From the NCBI GenBank assembly GCA_050747745.1, contig JBOGKM010000075.1, positions 4,685 through 68,684 on the forward strand: DNA of 64,000 nucleotides. The letters run 5' to 3'. The notes below the pieces were generated by a model. It saw nothing but the letters and a program-made list of their open reading frames with translations, was not told the origin of the DNA and searched no databases. The translations under genes and the position numbers were made by a program. Shown here one piece after another: positions 7,690 to 16,126 of the stretch (position 1 is the first letter of the stretch; each line of letters opens with the position of its first letter). Source of the DNA: SCQP01 sp050747745 (lineage in GTDB: Bacteria; Acidobacteriota; Terriglobia; Terriglobales; SCQP01).

Positions 7690-9675
7690 ATGCTGAATTT
7701 TTTTCGTCGGCGGGATACGACCGCCCGCCTTGTGCTGGGCGCATTTCTGGTGCTGATTTGCGTCGCCATGGTCATGTTCCTGATTCCTCAGGGCATGTCG
7801 GGCGATTCCTCGCTACCGTTGTTCGACCAGACGGTGGCCAGCGTAAACGGCACCAAGATCACCGGCGGGCAGTTGAACACCCAGATCCAGCGCTTTGGAC
7901 AGGGCCAGCAGATACCGCAGCAGCTCATGCCCATGATTGCCGAGCAGGCGCTGCGCAACTTGGTGATTACGCAGGCGTTGACCGATCAGGCAAAGAAACT
8001 GGGGCTGGCTCCCACCAACGCGCAAATTGCGCAGGCGGCGCGGCAACAGTTGCCGGAACTGTACCCCAATGGCAATTACGTGGGCGACACCCAGGCGGCA
8101 CAGATGCTGGCCTCGCTGCAGTTGACGCTGCCCCAATTGCAGGACGAGCTGCGCCAAAGCCTGATGGTCACCAAAATGGAAGATCTGGTGGTGGATCCGG
8201 TGCGGGTAAGTCCAGCCGAGGTCCGTCATCAATTCGAGACCCAGAACGAGAAGGCCACATTCCAGTATGTGGCGTTTGATCCCAGCCAACTGGAAAGCAG
8301 CGTGCAGGTGACGCCCAAGGCGCTGCAGGCGTACTACCAGCAGAATCAGGGCAGCTACGATGCGCCCGAAAAACGGCAAATTGAAGTGGTGCTGGCCAAC
8401 CAGGCGGCGCTCGCGGCTGGCATTCACATTTCGCCCGCCGCGGTGCATGAGTACTACCAACAGAACATTTCCAATTACACCCATCCGGAAGAAGTGAAGG
8501 TTTCCCACATTCTGATTAAATATCCCGACTCCAACCCCACGGCAGCGCAGATTGCGGCCACCAAACAGCGCGGGGAAATGGTGCTGAAAAAGGTGCAGGC
8601 GGATCCCAAAAATTTTGCTGCCCTGGCCAAGCAGTATTCGCAGGATGACGCCAGCGCGGCCAATGGTGGCGAACTGGGTTTCATCCAGCGCAATCAGACC
8701 GTACCGAATTTACAGAAAGCGGCTTTCAGCCTGCCGGTGGGACAGATCAGCGGTCTGGTGCAGACTGAATACGGCTTCCACATCATCAAGGTCGAAGCCC
8801 ACAACCAGGCCTACGTGCAGCCGGAAGCCTCGGTAACAGATCAGATCGTGGCAGAACTGCAGAAGGAGCAGGCCGCCGATCAGGCGCAGAACCTGATTAA
8901 TCGCGCTGCTGCGCTGGCGCAAACCACGCCGCTTGCGGCCGTGGCGCAGCAACTCAACCTGGAGTATTTCACCACCGCAGCCATTACCCGGACCGATCCG
9001 GTGACCGGCATCGGGGTCAATCCGCAGTTCGCTGACGCGGTATTCTCCACCCAGGTCGGCGCGACCACCGGACAGATTCAGGTCGCCGAGGGTTTCGCGG
9101 TGGCCAAGGTGGACAAGATCATTCCGCCGGGTCCGCAGCCGCTTGCGGCGGTCAAGGACCAGGTCACCGCCGCTTTCAAAACAGCCGAAGCGCAGAAGCT
9201 GGCGGTGCAGCAGGCCAAGGCGCTGCAGCGGGCGGCGCAGAAGCAGGGACTGAAAGCGGCGGCGGCCAGCCTGCACGAGAAACTGGCGACCGGCAAGGCG
9301 TTAACGCGCTCGGGCTCGCTGCCGGAGGTGGGGTCCATCTCCGCCTTTGCCGACGCGCTGTTCGGGCTGAAGCCGGGTGCGGTCGGACCGGTGGCCACGG
9401 TGAACGGCCAGCAGGTGGTGTATTCGCTCACCTCGATTCAACAGCCCACCGACGCCGAATTCGCGCAGAAGATGGCGACCATCCAGCAGACGCTGCTGCG
9501 CGAAAAGCGCAACAGCGTGCTGGGCGCCTACACCGACGCGTTGATCGCGCAGCTCACCCAGCACGGCAAAGTCACCATCAACGAGGCAGCATTTGAGCGC
9601 GTGCTCGGCATCGGGTCGCCGAGTTCGCCCACCGCACCCACGGCGCCAACGCCGCGCGGTCTCGGACTGGGTTAG
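7690..9675 (+). CDS. PpiD/SurA-like membrane-anchored peptidyl-prolyl isomerase
   Basis: A 661-residue foldase. An N-terminal membrane anchor (about residues 13-36) is followed by a SurA/PpiD-type helical chaperone region (VASVNGTKITGGQLNTQIQRF). A parvulin domain lies at about 268-380 (VSHILIKYP, FAALAKQYSQD, NGGELGFI, FHIIKVEAH). A long second helical/parvulin-like part follows. The architecture resembles PpiD, which helps newly exported proteins fold at the inner membrane. AAGGA lies eight bases before the ATG, and a TATAAT box sits at 7633-7638. Its position after a sigma / anti-sigma / Spy-like set supports an envelope-folding role. Confidence 0.9.
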   Translation: MLNFFRRRDTTARLVLGAFLVLICVAMVMFLIPQGMSGDSSLPLFDQTVASVNGTKITGGQLNTQIQRFGQGQQIPQQLMPMIAEQALRNLVITQALTDQAKKLGLAPTNAQIAQAARQQLPELYPNGNYVGDTQAAQMLASLQLTLPQLQDELRQSLMVTKMEDLVVDPVRVSPAEVRHQFETQNEKATFQYVAFDPSQLESSVQVTPKALQAYYQQNQGSYDAPEKRQIEVVLANQAALAAGIHISPAAVHEYYQQNISNYTHPEEVKVSHILIKYPDSNPTAAQIAATKQRGEMVLKKVQADPKNFAALAKQYSQDDASAANGGELGFIQRNQTVPNLQKAAFSLPVGQISGLVQTEYGFHIIKVEAHNQAYVQPEASVTDQIVAELQKEQAADQAQNLINRAAALAQTTPLAAVAQQLNLEYFTTAAITRTDPVTGIGVNPQFADAVFSTQVGATTGQIQVAEGFAVAKVDKIIPPGPQPLAAVKDQVTAAFKTAEAQKLAVQQAKALQRAAQKQGLKAAAASLHEKLATGKALTRSGSLPEVGSISAFADALFGLKPGAVGPVATVNGQQVVYSLTSIQQPTDAEFAQKMATIQQTLLREKRNSVLGAYTDALIAQLTQHGKVTINEAAFERVLGIGSPSSPTAPTAPTPRGLGLG

Positions 9676-9680
9676 GCGGC

Positions 9681-10736
9681 ATGGCAGAAAGCAAGCTTCC
9701 GGTGGGGGTGCTGGGCGCCACCGGGGTGGTGGGCCAGCGCCTGCTCAGCCTGCTGGACCAGCATCCCTGGTTCGATCCCGTATGGCTGGCGGCTTCGGAC
9801 CGTTCGGCAGGTAAGCGCTACGCCGACGCCGCTTGCTGGCGGCTGAGCACGCCCATGCCGGAACGCCTGGCGAAGCTCGAGGTTGCGGCGGCCAAAGCAG
9901 AAAACTGTCCGGCGCGACTGGTGTTCGCCTCCATGGACGCCGCCACGGCGCGGGAGCTGGAGCCTGCCTTCGCTGCCGCCGGACACCGTGTGATTTCCAA
10001 CTCCAGCGCCTTGCGCATGGCGGCGGACGTGCCCTTGTTGATTCCGGAATGCAACCCGGAGCACGTAGCACTGCTCGAACGCCAAACTTGGTTCGCCAGC
10101 CACGGCGGCTACGTCGTGACCGATCCCAACTGCGCGACCATGGGACTGGCGCTGGCGTTGGCGCCGCTGCAGCGCGCCTTCGGCTTGGCCGCCGTCATGG
10201 TCACCACCATGCAGGCGGTATCCGGCGCCGGCTATCCCGGCGTGGCCTCGCTCGACGCCTTGGGCAACGTGATTCCCTATATCGCCCACGAGGAAGAAAA
10301 ACTGGAGGAGGAGACGCAGAAAATCCTGGGGCGGCTGGGACGGCAGGGCATCGTGCCCGCGGAATTTACGCTCTCGGCGCAGTGCAACCGGGTCGCCGTG
10401 GTGGACGGGCACATGGAGTCGGTCAGCGTCAAACTGAAAAATCGCGCCCGCCTGGCCGATGTGGTTGAAGCCATGCGTAGTTTTCGCGGCCGCCCGCAAG
10501 AACTGGAGCTGCCGACCGCGCCCACCCATCCTCTGCTGCTGACCCTCGCGCCTGACCGTCCCCAGCCGCGCCTGGACGTGGACGCCGGCCGCGGCATGGC
10601 GGTCACCGTCGGACGGCTGCGGCCGTGTCCGGTACTGGACTTCAAGTTCACCCTGTTGTTGCACAACACCCTGCGCGGCGCCGCCGGCGCAGCGCTCCTT
10701 AACGCCGAACTCCTCCACGCCGAAAAGAGGCTTTAG
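9681..10736 (+). CDS. asd: Aspartate-semialdehyde dehydrogenase
   Basis: A 351-residue NADP-dependent enzyme that makes aspartate semialdehyde from aspartyl phosphate, for lysine, threonine, methionine and cell-wall diaminopimelate. The N-terminal Rossmann motif is GVLGATGVVGQRLL. The catalytic Cys lies in DPNCATMG (about residue 151), followed by the QAVSGAGYPGV segment. The motif style (GATGVVGQR, long EEEKLEEETQKIL) is that of the archaeal/fungal-like Asd branch rather than the E. coli branch. It sits 5 bases before the next gene, lysC, which makes its substrate. Confidence 0.95.
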   Translation: MAESKLPVGVLGATGVVGQRLLSLLDQHPWFDPVWLAASDRSAGKRYADAACWRLSTPMPERLAKLEVAAAKAENCPARLVFASMDAATARELEPAFAAAGHRVISNSSALRMAADVPLLIPECNPEHVALLERQTWFASHGGYVVTDPNCATMGLALALAPLQRAFGLAAVMVTTMQAVSGAGYPGVASLDALGNVIPYIAHEEEKLEEETQKILGRLGRQGIVPAEFTLSAQCNRVAVVDGHMESVSVKLKNRARLADVVEAMRSFRGRPQELELPTAPTHPLLLTLAPDRPQPRLDVDAGRGMAVTVGRLRPCPVLDFKFTLLLHNTLRGAAGAALLNAELLHAEKRL

Positions 10737-10740
10737 CTTC

Positions 10741-12177
10741 ATGGTCCCGCCTGCCGCGCTGGCTCCCGTGGTGATGAAATTCGGCGGCACCTCGGTGGCT
10801 GATGCCGCGGCGCTGGAGCGCATGGCCGCCATTGCCGCCGACCGCGCGGGCGAGCAGCCCCTGGTGGTGGTTTCCGCCCTGGCGCAGGTCACCGATCAAT
10901 TGGTGGACCTGACCCGGCTGGCGCTTGAGGGCGACCTGGGGGCCGCGGCGGCCTTGATCGCATCCTTGCGCGCGCGGCATCTGCGCGCGCTCGAGGACCT
11001 GGGTGGCGAAGCGGAAGCGCAGTCCGCCCTGGAGCACTTATTCGACGAGCTCAGCACGCTGGTGCGCGGCATTGCCGCGGTGGGTGAACTGACCGGCCGG
11101 ACGCGCGATGCCGTGCTGTCGTTTGGCGAGCGCGCTTCGCCCTGGCTGGCGCGGCGGGCACTGGCGCGCGCCGGAGTGCGGCCGCACCTGGTGGATGCAC
11201 GTCAGGTGATCATCACCGGCGATCAGTTCACGCAAGCGCTGCCGCTGATCGCCGAGAGCCAGCGCCAGGCACAGGAACGTGTGGCGCCGCTGCTGGAAGC
11301 CGCTCAGGTTCCGGTGCTGGGCGGATTCATCGCCGCCACGCGGCAGGGCGTGGGAACCACGCTGGGCCGCGGCGGGTCGGATTTTTCCGCTTCGCTGCTG
11401 GGGGCGCTGCTGCGGGCGCGGCGCATCGAAATCTGGACCGATGTCGACGGCATGCTCACCGCCGATCCGCGCGTCTGCGCCGGCGCCCAGCGCATTAAGG
11501 TGATTTCGTTCCAGGAAGCGGCCGAGTTGGCTTATTTTGGCGCCAAAGTGTTGCACCCGGCAACGCTGCTGCCCGCGATGCAGTCGGGCATCCCGGTGTG
11601 GGTGCTGAACTCGCGCGCCTGGCGCAGTGGTCCGCCCGACGGCGAGCACACCGGTACGCTCGTCACCACGCGCGCGCCGCGCACTTCCAGCCCCTTCAAG
11701 TGCATTTCCTGCAAGCGCCGCATCACTTTGGTGGATGTGGTTTCGACCCGCATGCTCCAGGCGCACGGCTTCCTCAAGGCCATTTGGGACGTGTTCGCAA
11801 AATACCGCTGCCCGGTGGACATGGTTTCAACCTCGGAGGTAAGCGTATCGTTGACCGTGGCCGATACCAGCGCCCTGCCAGACATCGCCGACGACCTGGG
11901 GCAGTTCGCCGACGTGCGCTATGAGGGACGCAAGGCGATCGTGTGCCTGGTGGGTGAGAGCCTGCGCAACACGCCCGGGCTGGCCGGAAGCGTATTCGCA
12001 GCCTTGGGTGGCATCAACGTGCGCATGATTTCCCAGGGCGCATCGGAGATCAACATCGGCATGGTGGTGGACGACGATGACGTGCCACGCGCCATGCAGC
12101 TGCTGCACCAGCGTTTTTTCAGCGTGCTAGACCCCGCCATCTTCGCGGCGGCCGCGCCCGCGGCAACCGGGGTGTGA
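10741..12177 (+). CDS. lysC: Aspartate kinase (single-function, with ACT domains)
   Basis: A 478-residue kinase that phosphorylates aspartate, the entry step of the aspartate family. The substrate motif KFGGTSVAD is at the start. Further kinase-domain motifs are GFIAATRQGVGTTLGRGGSDFSA and EIWTDVDGMLTADPR. The C-terminal 150 residues form ACT regulatory domains (SVSLTVAD; INVRMISQGASEINIGMVV), so feedback inhibition by an end product is expected. No homoserine dehydrogenase is fused. The stop overlaps the GTG start of the following pseudouridine synthase. Confidence 0.96.
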   Translation: MVPPAALAPVVMKFGGTSVADAAALERMAAIAADRAGEQPLVVVSALAQVTDQLVDLTRLALEGDLGAAAALIASLRARHLRALEDLGGEAEAQSALEHLFDELSTLVRGIAAVGELTGRTRDAVLSFGERASPWLARRALARAGVRPHLVDARQVIITGDQFTQALPLIAESQRQAQERVAPLLEAAQVPVLGGFIAATRQGVGTTLGRGGSDFSASLLGALLRARRIEIWTDVDGMLTADPRVCAGAQRIKVISFQEAAELAYFGAKVLHPATLLPAMQSGIPVWVLNSRAWRSGPPDGEHTGTLVTTRAPRTSSPFKCISCKRRITLVDVVSTRMLQAHGFLKAIWDVFAKYRCPVDMVSTSEVSVSLTVADTSALPDIADDLGQFADVRYEGRKAIVCLVGESLRNTPGLAGSVFAALGGINVRMISQGASEINIGMVVDDDDVPRAMQLLHQRFFSVLDPAIFAAAAPAATGV

Positions 12178-12929
12178 TCCGCACCTTCCAAAAGACGCCG
12201 CGGATCCCGCGCCAACCCGCGCGACGCGACAAGCCGGAAATGACGCTCGACCGGGCACTGTCGCGCGCCGGCATCGCCTCGCGTACGCAAGCGACGGCGC
12301 TGATCGCGGCCGGGCGGGTGCAGGTGGATGGCCGCGTGTGCCGTGATGCGCAGGCCTGGGTCGCGCCGGCGCGCCAGCGCCTGCTGCTGGATGGTCACGC
12401 CCTGGGCCAGCCACGCCGCCTGCATTGGGCGCTGCACAAACCGGCGGGCGTGATTACTAGCCACGGCGATCCGCGCGGCCGCAAAACCATCTATGACCTG
12501 TCGGGGCCGCAGGCTTCGTGGTACTTTCCCGTTGGACGTCTGGATCAGGACACTAGCGGCCTGCTCCTGCTCACCAATGACAGCCTATTTGCCGAACGCA
12601 TCGCCAGCCCGGATCATCGCGTTGCCAAGACTTACCACGCGCGCGTACGGCCACCGCTCACCGATGCCGCGCTGGCGCGCCTGGGCGCAGGTCTGGACAT
12701 CGGCCATGGCGAAAGCGCCGCGCCCGCGCCGGTGTGCCGCCTGCCGCGCCGCGGCCCCGATTGGATTGCGATTACGTTGCGCGAGGGCAAAAACCGCCAG
12801 GTGCGGCGCATGGTGGAGGCGGTTGGCTCCAGGGTTGAGGAACTGGTCCGTGTCCGCATCGGCAAGCTGGCGCTGGGCACGTTGAGGGAGGGCCAGCTCC
12901 GCCGCATTCGCCCCTCGGATGTAATCTAG
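12174..12929 (+). CDS. rRNA pseudouridine synthase, RsuA/RluB/RluE family
   Basis: A 251-residue enzyme. An S4 RNA-binding domain lies at about residues 23-68 (LDRALSRAGIASRTQATALIAAGRVQVDG). The catalytic domain has LHKPAGVITS, the active-site Asp in FPVGRLDQDTSGLLLLT and the motif EGKNRQVRRM. The GTG at 12174 overlaps the lysC stop as GTGA. An ATG at 12240, directly before the S4 domain, is an equally good start. A second member of the family lies at 56083-57006, so the two probably modify different 23S or 16S positions. Which position this one modifies cannot be told from the sequence. Confidence 0.92.
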   Translation: MIRTFQKTPRIPRQPARRDKPEMTLDRALSRAGIASRTQATALIAAGRVQVDGRVCRDAQAWVAPARQRLLLDGHALGQPRRLHWALHKPAGVITSHGDPRGRKTIYDLSGPQASWYFPVGRLDQDTSGLLLLTNDSLFAERIASPDHRVAKTYHARVRPPLTDAALARLGAGLDIGHGESAAPAPVCRLPRRGPDWIAITLREGKNRQVRRMVEAVGSRVEELVRVRIGKLALGTLREGQLRRIRPSDVI

Positions 12930-12935
12930 ATCTCT

Positions 12936-14324
12936 ATGCTGATCCGCCAGTTCTACTTGGGCTGCCTCGCGCACGCCAGCTACCTCCTGGCCGACGAGCT
13001 CGCAGGCATTGCCGCCGTCGTGGATCCGCAGCGCGATATCGAGATCTACCTGGAAGAAGCCGCGCGGCTGCGGCTGCGGATTGCCTACGTGTTTCTGACC
13101 CATTTCCACGCCGATTTTCTCGCTGGTCATCTGGAGCTGCGGGAACGCACCGGCGCGGAAATTTGCCTGGGATCGCGCGCACAGGCACAGTATCCCTTCC
13201 GCGCGCTGGTGGACGGCGAAACGGTTCCACTGGGCGCCAGCCGAGCTCAGGTGCTGCACACCCCCGGGCACACCCCGGAATCCATATCGCTGCTGGTGTT
13301 CGAAGCGGGCGCGGCCCACCCGAAAGCAGTGCTGACCGGCGATACGCTTTTCATCGGTGACGTGGGGCGGCCTGACCTGCGTGCGGCGCTGGGATGGTCG
13401 GCACGCGATCTGGGCGCTCTGCTCTACGATTCGCTCCAGCAGAAGCTGTTACCCCTGCCGGACACGACCCTGATCTATCCGGCACACGGCGCGGGTTCTC
13501 TGTGCGGCAAAAATCTCGGCCGCGAAACCGTATCTACCATCGGTGAACAGCGCCGGCTGAATTACGCACTGCAGCCAATGTCGAAGCAGGAGTTTTTGCG
13601 CCTGGTGCTGGCCGATCAGCCCGACGCGCCGGCTTACTTTGCCTATGATGCGGTACTGAACACGAAGCCGCACGATAGCCTGGAAGCCAGCCTGCAAAAA
13701 CAGATGCGGCCGCTGGGTGCGGACGAGGCCGAGGCAACGCGCCGTGCCGGCGCACTGGTGCTGGACACGCGCGGTCCCCAGGAACATGCCCGCGCGCACT
13801 GGCGTGGCGCCCTGAATATTCCGCTCGAAGGCTCGTTTGCGACCTGGTGCGGCACCATGCTGGACCTGCGGCGCGAGGTGGTGATTGTCGCGCACCCTGG
13901 GCGCGAGCGCGAGGCGGGCGTGCGGCTCGGCCGCATCGGCTTTGACCGCATCGCCGGATTCCTCGACGGCGGCATGCAGGCGATGGAGACGCGCGAGGCA
14001 TTGGTCGCCAGCCGCGAGCGGCTCGGGCCGGCCGAGCTGGCGGCGCGGCGCCTCGGCGGCCAGCTCACCCTGGTGGACGTGCGCACGCCCGCCGAGCGCG
14101 AGCAAGGCGCCATCCCCGCGAGCCTGCACCTTCCGCTGGGGCAACTGACGGCGCGGCGCGCCGAAGTGCCGCTGCATCAGCCCGTGGTGGTTTACTGCCA
14201 GAGCGGCTATCGTTCTTCCATTGCCGCCAGCCTGTTGCAGAGCTGGAACCCGGATGCTTCCATTGCCGATCTCGAAGGCGGTTTCCAGGCCTGGCAAGCT
14301 AGCGTGGCGCCGGCGCCAGGATAG
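12936..14324 (+). CDS. MBL-fold hydrolase with two rhodanese domains (persulfide dioxygenase-like)
   Basis: A 462-residue protein. The metallo-beta-lactamase domain (about 1-250) has THFHADF, the HTPGHTPES motif and a GDTLFIGDVGRPDL segment, as in ETHE1/CstB-type persulfide dioxygenases. The last motif-I residue is Phe rather than His (HxHxDF), a variant common in MBL-rhodanese proteins. Two rhodanese domains follow. The first (about 270-355) has lost its active-site Cys. The second (about 370-460) keeps it in VVYCQSGYRS. Likely role: oxidising glutathione- or protein-persulfide and moving sulfane sulfur during sulfide detoxification. It lies alone, 6 bases after the pseudouridine synthase. 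Confidence 0.9.
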   Translation: MLIRQFYLGCLAHASYLLADELAGIAAVVDPQRDIEIYLEEAARLRLRIAYVFLTHFHADFLAGHLELRERTGAEICLGSRAQAQYPFRALVDGETVPLGASRAQVLHTPGHTPESISLLVFEAGAAHPKAVLTGDTLFIGDVGRPDLRAALGWSARDLGALLYDSLQQKLLPLPDTTLIYPAHGAGSLCGKNLGRETVSTIGEQRRLNYALQPMSKQEFLRLVLADQPDAPAYFAYDAVLNTKPHDSLEASLQKQMRPLGADEAEATRRAGALVLDTRGPQEHARAHWRGALNIPLEGSFATWCGTMLDLRREVVIVAHPGREREAGVRLGRIGFDRIAGFLDGGMQAMETREALVASRERLGPAELAARRLGGQLTLVDVRTPAEREQGAIPASLHLPLGQLTARRAEVPLHQPVVVYCQSGYRSSIAASLLQSWNPDASIADLEGGFQAWQASVAPAPG

Positions 14325-14400
14325 GCAGCACCTCCTGCACGCCCTTGCTGGGATCGAGGCTGGTGCAGTACGCGGCAACTCGGATGCGCCCCTAGCGCCA

Positions 14401-14483
14401 GCAGGCGCCCGTTGCCGGGGAGCGACGCCCGGCCACAGCCCGACCAGCGGAAGGGCGGCCCCAGCAAGAGGTGGCCGAGCCAC
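14401..14483. repeat. Dispersed 83-bp intergenic repeat, copy A
   Basis: This stretch aligns without gaps to the reverse complement of 34692-34774. The two 83-bp segments differ at about a dozen positions by eye (about 85 % identity). Shared blocks include CAGGGGAGCGACG/CCGGGGAGCGACG, AAGCCCGACCAGCGG and CCAGCAAGAGGTGGCCG. It lies downstream of the MBL-rhodanese gene and at the 3' end of a decayed serine hydrolase. A shorter related block occurs at about 56903-56941. Confidence 0.7.
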
Positions 14484-14881
14484 TTTCAAAGGTCAGGCCG
14501 TCGTGGCCCGATCCCCGCAGACGATAGTTGAGGGCGACGGCGCCAAACGTATCGCCAGGATGATATACCACTGTTTGGCCACCGTAGGCGCCGAGGAACC
14601 AGCCGAAGCCATAGCCGTCAAGCTTGCGGCTGGCAATCCTGCCAACGGTGGTCATTTCGCCATAATCGCGCCGCGGAATGATGCTGCCTTAGGTGAGTCG
14701 CAACATCGCGCATCCCGAAAACCTCCTCCAGCACCAGACGGCCGTGGCCGGCGATGCGAAGTTCGAGCCCGGGCACGTGCGCTGCGGTCATCAGCTTCGG
14801 CACCGCTGTCGCGACCTTGCCGCGCTGCGCCGTCGTGGGCTGTTGGCAGGGAGATGCCGCCCATTCGGAAGCGGTCAACAC
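14484..14881 (-). pseudogene. Decayed serine hydrolase (beta-lactamase/PBP-like) fragment
   Basis: Two pieces of one family lie in different frames. The right piece (about 14690-14840) has the N-terminal pattern VPGLELRIAGHGRLVLEEVFGM of class-C-beta-lactamase-like hydrolases. The left piece (about 14484-14655) has the C-terminal pattern LDGYGFGWFL and VVYHPGDTFGAVA. The middle, which would carry the SxxK nucleophile and the YxN motif, is missing. So the gene suffered a large internal deletion plus a frame change and cannot make an active enzyme. It lies directly beside the ADOP remnant at 14917. Confidence 0.65.
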
Positions 14882-14916
14882 GCCGGCAGCTCATGCTGCG
14901 TGTGTATCACTGCTCG

Positions 14917-14986
14917 CTATTCAGTGCGCAGCGCCTGCAGTGGGTCCACGTGCACCGCGCGCCGGGCGGGCAGCCAGGCGCTGGGC
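14917..14986 (-). pseudogene. ADOP permease 3'-end remnant, copy 1
   Basis: Read on the minus strand, this encodes AWLPARRAVHVDPLQALRTE followed by TAG. It matches the last 20 residues of the intact ADOP at 18902-21379 (AWLPARRAAHVDPLQALRVE) at nearly every position. Upstream of it (to the right) the ADOP sequence stops abruptly and methyltransferase sequence begins. It is therefore the tail of a lost ADOP gene. Confidence 0.8.
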
Positions 14987-15982
14987 GTGGCCGATCGCAG
15001 CCCGCAGTCGAAAATCCAGCTGCGCCTCCTCGATCGCGATGCGCAGGCGGAGCCGGACCGCGAATTTTTCCGCGAGCGGTTGCGCGCCGCTCTCGCCTGG
15101 CGCGGGAAACTGGCGCGCGACAGCGAGGCCTGCCGGCTGGTGTCTTCCGAAGGCGACGGCCTGCCCGGCCTGATCGTGGACCGCTATGCCGAGGCCCTCG
15201 TGATCCAGACCTTGAGCTGGGCGATGGCGGCGCGGCAAGCCGCGCTGGTGGAGAATTTACTGGCCCTGCTGCAGCCGGCGGTGATCGTCGAGCGCAACGA
15301 CGTCCGCGTGCGCCAGCAGGAAGGCCTGGAGCTGCGCACCGGAATCCTGCACGGCGACGGCGCCCGCGTCGAAGCCAGCATTCATGGGCTGCGCTTCGAG
15401 CTGGATCTGCTCGGCGGGCAGAAAACCGGCGGCTTTCTCGATCAGCGCGAAAACTGGGCCGCCGCCGCCCGCTATGCGCAAGCGCTGGGCTGCCGCCGCG
15501 CCCTCGACGTGTTCGCCTATCAGGGCGGCTTCGCCCTGCATCTCATGCGCGCGGGACTGGAAGTCGAGGCGGTGGACAGCTCCCGCCCCGCGCTGGAAGC
15601 CGCCGAGCGCAATGGCCAGCGCACCCGGCTGGCGGCCATTGATTGGGTCGAGGCCAACGCGTTTGACCTGCTGCGCGATTACGATCAGCGCCAGTTGCGC
15701 TTTGACGCCGTGGTGCTCGACCCGCCCGCCTTCGCCAAATCGCGCGCGGCGCGCGCCACCGCCGCCGCCGGCTACAAGGAAATCAACCTGCGCGCGCTCA
15801 AGCTGCTCGCCCCCGGCGGCTTGCTGGTCAGTTGCTCGTGCTCGCACCATCTGAGCGAGCACATGCTGCTCGGCATTATTGCGGCGGCGGCCCGCGACGC
15901 GCGGCGCGAACTACGGCTGCTCGAGCGGCGCAGCCAGGCGGCCGGCCACCCCGCGGTGCTCGGCTTTCCCGAATCAGCCTAG
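14987..15982 (+). CDS. RlmI-like class I rRNA methyltransferase lacking its PUA domain
   Basis: A 331-residue reading from a GTG at 14987. The SAM-dependent methyltransferase core is well kept: LDLLGGQKTGGFLDQRENW, the SAM-binding ALDVFAYQGGFALHLM, a VVLDPPAFAKS catalytic motif, GYKEINLRALKLL and LVSCSCSHHLS. RlmI-type enzymes, which methylate cytosine in 23S rRNA, normally start with a PUA domain of about 80 residues. Here the homology begins only at its end (SPQSKIQLRLLDRD). Immediately upstream lies the reversed tail of an ADOP gene. The frame stays open back to 14693, but that part reads through the antisense of remnants. The gene is probably 5'-truncated by a rearrangement; whether it is still expressed is unknown. 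Confidence 0.75.
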   Translation: MADRSPQSKIQLRLLDRDAQAEPDREFFRERLRAALAWRGKLARDSEACRLVSSEGDGLPGLIVDRYAEALVIQTLSWAMAARQAALVENLLALLQPAVIVERNDVRVRQQEGLELRTGILHGDGARVEASIHGLRFELDLLGGQKTGGFLDQRENWAAAARYAQALGCRRALDVFAYQGGFALHLMRAGLEVEAVDSSRPALEAAERNGQRTRLAAIDWVEANAFDLLRDYDQRQLRFDAVVLDPPAFAKSRAARATAAAGYKEINLRALKLLAPGGLLVSCSCSHHLSEHMLLGIIAAAARDARRELRLLERRSQAAGHPAVLGFPESA

Positions 15983-16027
15983 CTGAAATGCATTGTGGCA
16001 GCGGTGCGGTAGCAAAGCTAGCGCAGC

Positions 16028-16086
16028 TTACTCCACGCGCAGCGCCTGCAGCGGATCCACGCGCACCGCGCGTTATACCCGCGCCT
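16028..16086 (-). pseudogene. ADOP permease 3'-end remnant, copy 2
   Basis: On the minus strand this encodes RAVRVDPLQALRVE followed by TAA, the invariant ADOP C-terminus. An in-frame stop lies just before it, where the intact gene has the LPARR codons. It lies directly after the methyltransferase gene. With the remnant at 14917, this means the methyltransferase is bracketed by two ADOP tails in the same orientation. Confidence 0.75.
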
Positions 16087-16126
16087 GGCGATCTGCGCGG
16101 GCTCAACGCATTTCAGATCCGGGGCT

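Noticed and set aside
14693..14986. N-terminal extension of the methyltransferase frame back to ATG 14693
   Set aside because: The extension reads through the antisense of the serine-hydrolase and ADOP relics and has no PUA-domain features.
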